From the NCBI GenBank assembly GCA_963920525.1, contig OY986438.1, forward strand, positions 188,247,888-188,311,887: a stretch of DNA of 64,000 nucleotides. The letters run 5' to 3'. This document shows, piece by piece, positions 56,599 to 64,000 of this stretch. A model generated the notes under the pieces. It searched no databases. It was not told the DNA's origin and saw nothing but the letters and a program-made list of their open reading frames with translations. Numbering within the stretch: the stretch's first letter is position 1; every line of letters starts with the position of its first letter. Origin of the DNA: Dichetophora obliterata. Taxonomy: Eukaryota; Arthropoda; Insecta; Diptera; Sciomyzidae. The position numbers and the translations under genes were made by a program.

Positions 56599-57055
56599 CA
56601 ACAGTGATCGTCACTCTTGTTCTTAATCGGCCGCAAGCTCACAAAGAAATCACTTGGCAACTCCTGAAATGAATGCATATAATCTGTTTGTTAGTATATA
56701 AATACTTAAGTTAGGTTGCAATAAGATGTTTGCAACCAAAACTTATTAGGGCAGTTCACGATCTTGTTGCATCGTTGCAAATGCAAAATAAACAGCTTTT
56801 ACAAAAACAAAAAGCATATGTTGCAAAAGCTTTTCAATGCTTTTTGTTTTTGTAAAAGCTGTTTATTTTGCATTTGCAACGATGCAACAAGATCGTGAAC
56901 TGCCCTAATAAGTTTTGGTTGCAAACATCTTATTGCAACCTAACTTAAGTATTTATATACTAACAAACAGATTATATGCATTAATTTCAGGAGTTGCCAA
57001 GTGATTTCTTTGTGAGCTTGCGGCCGATTAAGAACAAGAGTGACGATCACTGTTG
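56599..57055. repeat. 457-bp near-perfect palindrome
   Basis: The arms 56599-56817 and 56837-57055 are reverse complements at 218 of 219 positions by eye (single mismatch in gaaatgaatgc against gcattaatttc). The 19-bp loop contains aaaagctttt. Inside, agggcagttcacgatc near 56749 and gatcgtgaactgccct near 56907 look like ends of a MITE. A further copy of that end (gagatcgtgaactgcccta) lies just outside at 57066-57084. Confidence 0.95.
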
Positions 57056-57829
57056 ATTTGCAACGAGATCGTGAACTGCCCTATTATTAATTCGCTTTAT
57101 ATTGGTCTATATATGCTTTTAAAGTTTGGAAATTTCTTCAGTTGTTGTCTTTGTCAACATTTTTGAAAAATTTGCTTTTACTTAAACAGCTGCTATGCAT
57201 GGTGAGATTTAAAAATTGAACGATCTTCTTCTTTTTCTGCTTTTTTCAGCTATAACTTCGTTTGCAAACAAGAAAAATAATGTATGGATTGAGTATTTTA
57301 ACATTTTAATCACTAAGTTGTGATAAAGGAATATGTTGAACATTCAAATAATTACGTGCATGCTCTTATTTTATTATATATCGTCAAACAAAGTTTGACA
57401 ATTTTCACACTTGTATTTGTCAGTGGCTTTTTATTTTTACCTCTGCGGCATTTTATTTTCAGAGTTGTCAACTATCATTGTTTTATTAATAAATTTTTTC
57501 ACGAAGGGTGTGTGTCAAAAGGAAACTTTTCAGTCGTGGTAGGATAGAAAATATCAGGTTGAATAAAATTTGTGTGTGTTGAAATAAATTTGTCTCTTTT
57601 GCAGTATCAAATGGACGATGAAATTTTGACAGTTGTAAATTTTGACGTTTCACATTTCGGTCGTATTTTAGCGCAAATATTTTATTTTATTTGCATTTTA
57701 TCAACTTGCGACATATTTAATTCGAGAGCTTGTACTTGCAACATATTTCGTAAACTTGTTATATTGTAAACTTAAAAAACTTAAAAAATGACAAATTTAT
57801 GAAAAAAATTAACGAAAGTGCTTGAGTTT

Positions 57830-58015
57830 GTGTGTGCGTGTGTGTGTGCCAACGGTCTCCAACATCAGCAAGTGCAGCAAAGTTAAATTGGCTTTCTTTG
57901 CTGGCGAGCGTCCTCCAAGTGCCACCACCAGCAAGTGCAGTGCAAAATTTGTTGCTAGCCAACATCCTCTAAGTGCCATCACCAGTAGCACAAGCAAGTG
58001 CTAAGTGCTTGCTAG
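57830..58015. repeat. Degenerate agcaagtgcag repeat
   Basis: Two to three imperfect units with ccaacatcagcaagtgcag, gcgtcctccaagtgccaccaccagcaagtgc and ccaacatcctctaagtgccatcacc. Non-coding tandem repeat just after a GT-rich run. Confidence 0.7.
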
Positions 58016-58939
58016 CAGGCAAACAGAAAATATAGCATGCAAAGTGCTGTATACTTTACGCCGCCAATTCGGTTCATCCCCTCTAACGCTGCGCAACCGC
58101 TGGGATCTTGCAATTCTCTTTGCGTTGTTGTCGTAAATTTGCTAAGTAGTTATTGTTGTACAGTAAGCTTTAATTTTTTGTGGACGTTTATATGTAGCTA
58201 CTGTCAGCATATGACATCGAACTAATTTTGAAAACAGGTGAACATGCATATTGTTTTAGTGTTATGATATAAATAGATATAAATAAGCTTTAATTTTTTA
58301 TATTAATTCAATAATGAAATAATTTAAATAAATTACTTTAATTATATGTATTTTTGATATGGTAACACTTTTGCTTAAAAGAAATAGTTTCAGTAATATA
58401 TAAAAAAAAATTAATAAAGTATTATAAGCTCTTAACAAAAATAATTCTAATTTCATATGCCGACTGTAGCTACACGATTAGAATTCACAACATTTACAAA
58501 AAATTTCCGGCTAACTGCGCCAACAACAATTACCAAGGAAATCTACAAACAAGGACGCACAGAGAAAAACAAGATCAGAGCGGAACTTTTAAAACTTTTT
58601 GATTTCATCCTACATGTATGAGCTCCGTCCGACCTGTCAAATCCATCCTACAAGTAGGATAGTCCGAAACCCTATATTAGCATGAAAATTCTTATATAGC
58701 AGTAAGGCGGTCCGTGGCAGGACAACGTCTTCCAGGGAATACTAATATTTTATATATAGGTTTTCGCTTCGGTAGGCAGTCCTCTCACTGCTATACTTTT
58801 TTTTTAATAAGGCCATTCTGTGCGCTTTATCCCATCGCTTAAGAAAGTTTTTGGTAAACAGCATTAGAATTTCTTCTTTCACTACTTCTATTTCTTTACT
58901 CGTAAGCACAGATTTTTTACTTTTATAAAATCGGTTGAC

Positions 58940-59030
58940 AAATCAACATTTCGCCTGCCTTTGATCACTAGACTATCAACTCAGAGGTCGCCGGTTCGAA
59001 TCCAGGTTCGGGCATGGTTCTTTCGATGTC
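58940..59030 (+). mobile_element. tRNA-like fragment (B box), SINE remnant
   Basis: ggttcgaatcc near 58992 is a perfect pol III B box set in a tRNA-like context (cagaggtcgccggttcgaatcc, then aggttcgggca). No full cloverleaf or clear A box could be built, so it is a SINE remnant or tRNA pseudogene. Confidence 0.45.
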
Positions 59031-59269
59031 TTTGTTCTTTACTTCATTTAAGAATTATTGAAACAAAAAATCCACAACTAAATTGTGGAAAATGTAGAAT
59101 TGTAGGACAGGAACAAGTGAGGGCTGGAAATGCTTGCCGAGGCTAAGGCATAACACTAGCCTCGGTTAAAAGCAATTCAAATTGTCTTTCACGTGTGTTC
59201 CGCCCAATCGATAATTTACATATGGTTCCAATCAATTCTTCCTCTAATAATCTATCCCTTTACTTTCAG

Positions 59270-59310
59270 GTCAAAAACTAAACGTTGTTTGTAAAAGGCA
59301 CATGCCTTGA
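59270..59310 (+). CDS. miple: Miple-like protein, last coding exon
   Basis: After tactttcAG, the phase-1 join gives GQKLNVVCKRHMP and a TGA at 59308-59310, for a total of 331 residues. Support is the acceptor quality, matching phase and polyadenylation signals about 150 bp on. The peptide itself is too short to identify. The alternative is read-through of exon 3 to its own stop at 55357. Confidence 0.6.
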
Positions 59311-59480
59311 TTATTCGATCGAAAAAAAAAACAAAAAAAAATTCGACCGCAATTAATAAGTTCAGCTCTTAATTCACTATATGGCACAGACAAAAAAAAT
59401 CATTTTAATAATTACTCTGCAATCCAAAACCACGATTGATAATTTTGGTGTGCATAAATAAATAAATCATATGGTTGTGT
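59311..59480 (+). other. miple: Candidate 3' UTR with AATAAA signals
   Basis: Following the stop, overlapping AATAAA hexamers occur at 59457-59462 and 59461-59466 and then a T/G-containing stretch. This would end a short 3' UTR. Inferred. Confidence 0.5.
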
Positions 59481-61320
59481 TTTTCTAATTTCTTTATGCT
59501 TTCTAATTGCTGTCAAATCAGTAAGTAAAGTGCTGTTAGTGCATTTATTAATATTAAGCGAGTATTCCTGGTTGGCAAAAAAAATTTTTCGAATATTTTT
59601 TTTTTTGCATATTTTTATAGCATTTATAGGACGGTTGGAGAATATCGTCCTTAAAGGGTTTTTTACATTCGAAATACTTTAGGAGATATGGCCTTTTTTG
59701 TCCAGCAATGTTTTCGCCTAAAAGTCGATTTGCTTAATTTGGCTACTTTTTGAATGCAACGGTTTGAAGCAACCACCGAATTTCGTTCAACGCGTTCTTT
59801 AGTAGGTAGTAACTTGTTTGTATACGCATTTTAAAAATAAATTAATACACATTTTAGAGCTTAGGTATTCGAATATTGGCAGCGTTTAATTCACTTTGCA
59901 TTGAGTTATAAGCCGGACGCGTGCGCGCATACAGTTTTGATAAAAATTTTTGTTTGTGCTAAAGACAATGGATAGAAAAAGTAATACAAATAAAAATAAA
60001 AGAAACACAGGCAGTCGAAAAACTCGTCCCTTGAAACGCCAGTTTCGTGGTAGCCAACACGAAAGAGATGAGGAAACTGAATTCACAAGTACATCGGCAC
60101 AAAAAAATTTAAAATAATGAAAACGAATACATAAGCATTAACAACAAAACGGAGAATTGCTTTTTGGAGTTTTACACAGTTTTCTCGGCGATTGCTAATC
60201 TGGTGATATGTGTTAAATGTGAAGGAAAAATCGAGTTTAAAAAAGCATCGTCGTATGGAATTCGCCACATCAAAAGAAGGTAGAACTGCCCGAAGAGCAC
60301 AAAGAGCCGCTGAGTCTTCATTTTTTTAAGAAGAAGAAGGCATTGTTTATGAGGCTGGCATTGCAGATTGATATATGTAAGTATTTCACACAAAAAAATG
60401 TTTTATTGCCTAAAATTTTCTTTGAGTTTTTTCAAAATCATGTGTTTGAACTAAAGGTCTGCAGCGAACCATCCGTTCTACTTGTACAAAGAGATATAAC
60501 AAGTAAAAACCTGATAATATTGGTACAAATACAACAAGGAGTAGAACAGAACATATGCTTATATGCTTTGGAACGAGCAGAGAGCTTATCATCTCTTTCT
60601 CTGGCTCTCATTACAGTGTATGCTTTTTTCTCTTCATCTGTTCCACTAAGTGGAGTATCTGTTTAACCCTTTTTTAAATGGATATATCCATTCAATCTGA
60701 ATATTTCAGATCGTTCTCTTTGTATTGATGTTTTGTTTTTCTATTTCTTTTCTACTAAAAAAAAGTAATGGTGAGTGTCTTTCTGTGAATGGACGTTTTT
60801 CGTATTTTTGGCAAATTTCAAACATAAAAAAGTACTTAAATGCATTGTACTAATATAAACTGTTTCTTTTTGTTGTTGTTTATTTTGCTCTTTATTATTT
60901 ATGCTTGCACGTCACATACTCCAGATGTTCCAAATAAAGATAACAGTATAATCGATATATCTGTTTGTTCTGTATGTGCTCAAACTAGTATTTTTGATAC
61001 TTGGTAATTTCACTCTCTCATACCTATTCCATCGTTATCTAAAAGAGAAATATTCCATGCATACTCAATGCTTAGAGAGCGAAACAGATACAAGTAGATA
61101 TAAGAAAAAATAATTTAATTTTAAGCGAACAATAATAATAAAACTAATGGACAAGAACATTTCTTATTTCTAATAATAATGTCAATAGCGTTAAGCTGAG
61201 TTTTTTGTTAAATACATATCGATGGCTTAATATAGAAAAGGCATAACTTGTTTTTTTTTTTTTAATCGCGTTTGTAACATAATCTAGTAGATCACTCTCA
61301 AATAAACCTACATTAAAAAA
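59481..61320. other. Downstream intergenic DNA, nothing recognised
   Basis: AT-rich. Open frames around 60083-60666 on both strands overlap each other and lack known motifs. No RNA gene was seen. Confidence 0.45.
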
Positions 61321-62134
61321 ATCAGTGCGCTATGATGGCCATAATACGCGCGAAGTCAGTGCAGCATTTTCCAGATTAGAAAGAGAGTCAAGTCGAATGG
61401 GTCTGTCAGTGAATGCAGATAAGACGAAATACTTAGTGTCAACAAACAAACAGTCCCAGCGTCTTGGAACCCACGTTACCGTTGACAATACCTCCTTCGA
61501 GGTTGTGAAGAACTTCGTTTATCTGGGATCCAGCATTAATTCAACCAACGACATCAGCATTGAGATCAAACGAAGAATAACTCTTGCCAACAGGTGTTAC
61601 TTTGGGCTCAGTAGGCAATTGAGAAGCAGAGCCCTCTCTCGACGAACGAAAATCACGCTCTATAAATCGCTCATCATGCCCGTCCTACTTTACGCATCAC
61701 AAACCTGGACGCTGAGCAGTTTAGATGAAAAGAGTTTAGGAGCATTCGAAAGAAAGATTCTTCGTAAGATCTACGGACCAATCTGCGTCAATGGCGAGTA
61801 CCGAATACGGTGGAGTGATGAACTGTATGAGCTGTACGCTGACATCGACATAGTCAAGCGCATTAAAATCGAGCGGCTTCGCTGGCTTGGTCATGTTCAG
61901 CGCATGAAAGACGATGCTCCAGTGAAGAAAACATTCGATTCGGTACCCAGCGGCGGTCAATGCAGAAGAGGACGACCGCATCTTCGTTGGAAAGACCAAG
62001 TAGAGGACAACCTGACGAAGCTTGGAATTTCCAACTGGCGCCAGCAAGCGAAAGACAGAAATGGCTGGCGCAAATTCTTAGATGAGGCCAAGACCGACAT
62101 ACAGTTGTAGCGCCAACTAAGTAAGTAAGTAAGT
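61321..62134 (+). mobile_element. RTE-type retroposon, 5'-truncated copy
   Basis: An open frame of 261 codons (61325-62110) covers the thumb and C-terminal region of an RTE-like enzyme: SRMGLSVNADKTKYLVST, FVYLGSSINSTNDISIEIK, LYKSLIMPVLLYASQTWTL, LRWLGHVQRMKDDAPVKK, GRPHLRWKDQVEDNLTKLG. It ends with TAG and a (TAAG)n tail at 62118-62134. It begins just after where the catalytic FADD box would be. The frame is open but lacks the active site and endonuclease, so it is not a functional gene. The copy at 17191-17615 is a close relative. Confidence 0.92.
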
Positions 62135-63010
62135 ATGATTGCAAATTTGTAGCCTATTTTATATAAAAACTGCATTTAAAAAGTTTTTATGTCCAAAGTC
62201 TTTCAGAACTTATTGTTTTTTCCTTCTCCTGTAAAGAAATAAAAAATTGATTTACGCCTTTTCTATATTTAGCCAGCGATATGTCTAAATATATCTTCGA
62301 AGGAGCAAACAAATGAAAAAAATTAATTGAACAATTTTTTATATTCCTGAGAAATTAGTTAATAAAACAAGCATATCATATGTGACATATAGTACACTTA
62401 AGTGTTAACTATGTATATAAAACCAATAGTCAGTCTACAACTGGTGTTTTGTAAAAACTTATTTAAAAGACTAATATTAAGCGCATTTCAGTGAGTAAAG
62501 TGTTTGTACATACTTATTTGAGGTAGCAAAAAACTTGCACTTGTGTTTCTTAAGCCTGGTTTTCACTAGGTCAGTTTTCAATGACAAATGTTGTCAATCT
62601 AATAGAAACGTATTGTCATTTACATTTGTTGTCATATATGACCACTGATTGTCATATAAAATCACAAACAAGTGAAAACAGATAGAATTTTGCTAGTCAA
62701 TCAAAATATCGTTGTATGACAAGAAAAATTGAAATGCCAACATGTTGGTATTTTGTGTCAGTTGTTGCCTACAAAAAAAATTTTGTTTTCATTTTTTTTT
62801 CACTGCTGGCAAAGTTTTTTAAGGGCCGCTTTCTCAATGTCCGGTTAAGCACTAATCAGAACTTTAACCAGGCACTTAGAAAAAAGCCCTTTCCCAATGT
62901 TCGGTTAAGGTTGAACTGTCAGTTAAGTGCTGATTAAGTTAACGGCAAGTTGTGGTTTCGGTTAGCGAAACTGTCAAACTTTAAAATTTAAGATGACGGA
63001 TAGAGTTGCC
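62135..63010. other. Intergenic DNA with possible MITE ends
   Basis: gcctggttttcactaggtcag near 62555 and aacaagtgaaaacagatag near 62668 could be inverted ends of a small element rich in ttgtcat motifs. gggccgctttctcaatgtccg near 62823 and gccctttcccaatgttcgg near 62886 are similar direct repeats. Neither is resolved. Confidence 0.4.
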
Positions 63011-64000
63011 ACCTAGATTTTTTTATTTTTGCGAATTCTTGTAATTTTGAAATTCTGACAACGGATTTGATTTCGAATATAATGTCACAGTTTTAAAATT
63101 TAAGATGGAGGTTAGGGTTGCCACCTAAATTTTTACCACAGTATTGCCACCTAATAGTATGTATTTTTAAGAGTTTTAAACATCAGTTTTCAGTGTTAAG
63201 GGGTCGCTGATTTTGAATCTAAAATCAGAATTTTAAAATTCAAGATGGTGGATAGGGTTGCCACCTTAAATTTTTGTAGTGTTATGAATTCGGGGCTGGC
63301 AAAAAAAAATGGTACACCAAATATGGGTCGCTGAATCCGAATCCGTCGTCAGAATTTCAAAATTATAAAATTTTGTAATAATAGGGTTGTCACTTAATAA
63401 TATATATTTTCACGAGTTTTAAACGTCATTTATTAGTGTCATTTATAAAGTCAGAATTTTAAACTTTGCCAGCCCCGAATTTATACAACTAAAAAAAATT
63501 AAGGTGGCAACCCTATCCACCATCTTGAAGTTAAAAATTCTGACCTTAAATTCGGAATCAGCAACCCCTTAACACTGATAAATGACGTTTAAAACTACTG
63601 AAAAGACATATAATTAGGTGGCAACCCTATTATTTCAAAATTTTATAATTTTGAAATTCTGGCAACGGATTCGGATTCAGCGACCCATATTTGGTTCACC
63701 ATTTTTTTTTTGCCGGCCCCGAATTTATAAAACTAAAAAAAATTAAGGTGGCAACCCTATCCACCATCTTGAATTTTAAAACACTGATTTTAGATTCAAA
63801 ATCAGCGACCCCTTAACACTGATAAAAGATGTTTAAAACTCTTAAAAATACATACTATTAGGTGGCAATACTGTGGTAAAAATTTAGGTGGCAACCCTAA
63901 CCTCCATCTTAAATGTTAAAACTGTGACATTATATTCGAAATCAAATCCGTTGTCAGAATTTCAAAATTACAAGAATTCGCAAAAATAAAAAATCTAGGT
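63011..64000. repeat. Large inverted repeat reaching the window end
   Basis: The segment folds about a centre near 63505: acctagatttttttattttt at 63011 is complementary to the last bases of the window (aaaaatctaggt). Paired landmarks include ggttagggttgccacc, gttaaggggtcgctgatttt, caccatcttgaa and gccagccccgaatttata. Within it, direct repeats of the gccagccccgaattt/aggtggcaaccctatccacc block about 250 bp apart show a nested, multi-unit structure. Non-coding; the true right boundary is outside. Confidence 0.88.

Larger units (their letters stand above)
55349..59269 (+). other. miple: Intron 3 of the miple-like gene (3.9 kb)
   Basis: Bounded by GTAATT at 55349 and tactttcAG at 59268-59269. It holds a diverged dispersed repeat, a near-perfect palindrome, a short tandem repeat and a tRNA-like fragment. 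Other parts (55880-56598, 57056-57830, 58020-58940) are AT-rich and unrecognised. Confidence 0.7.

Noticed and set aside
61325..62110. Functional 261-residue gene
   Set aside because: It is the C-terminal part of an RTE enzyme lacking the endonuclease and catalytic box, with a retroposon tail.

Overview
The window looks like intronic DNA from a large, repeat-rich genome of a higher (schizophoran-type) fly. The evidence is one split gene matching insect Miple (midkine/pleiotrophin) proteins, plus an AT-rich background full of Tc1/mariner, hAT, piggyBac, R1, RTE and Jockey-type elements. The species cannot be named from the sequence.

Only one host gene is well supported, on the + strand: a miple-like gene covering about 50 kb. 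A 5' UTR exon begins at 9477 and coding begins at 9670 (signal peptide plus a long low-complexity basic region, exon to 10282). Two small exons each carry one four-cysteine PTN/MK-type module (29254-29391 and 55145-55348). A short lysine-containing last exon (59270-59310) ends in TGA, with AATAAA signals at 59457-59466. All junctions keep the same phase (phase 1) and have GT/AG ends. The first 5' exon and promoter lie outside the window.

The rest is mobile and repetitive DNA. 1-8850 (upstream): two dead Tc1/mariner copies, 3' ends of two non-LTR families, a hAT element with an exact 8-bp target duplication, foldback MITEs and a tRNA-derived SINE with a 14-bp target duplication. Intron 1 (10283-29253): a hAT MITE; a 4.9-kb TIR-bounded element containing a 61-bp satellite with higher-order structure; a piggyBac copy invaded by an RTE fragment; a promoter-bearing LTR-like unit with a 108-bp higher-order tandem repeat; a 570-bp foldback; a 140-bp tandem array whose units carry CTCF-like and CRE-like motifs; and an R1-clade retrotransposon abutting an ACAT microsatellite. 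Intron 2 (29392-55144): a TTAA MITE, two Jockey-group retroposons in opposite orientations, three hAT-type elements (two with exact 8-bp duplications), paired foldback elements and two further tandem arrays. Intron 3 (55349-59269): a near-perfect 457-bp palindrome. 3' of the gene: an RTE 3' fragment and a large inverted repeat running off the window edge.

No intact transposase or reverse transcriptase gene was seen. No rRNA gene, intact tRNA gene or CRISPR array was seen. The most unusual structures are the motif-bearing 140-bp array, the 218/219-matched palindrome, and two independent satellites with higher-order organisation inside the introns of one developmental gene.
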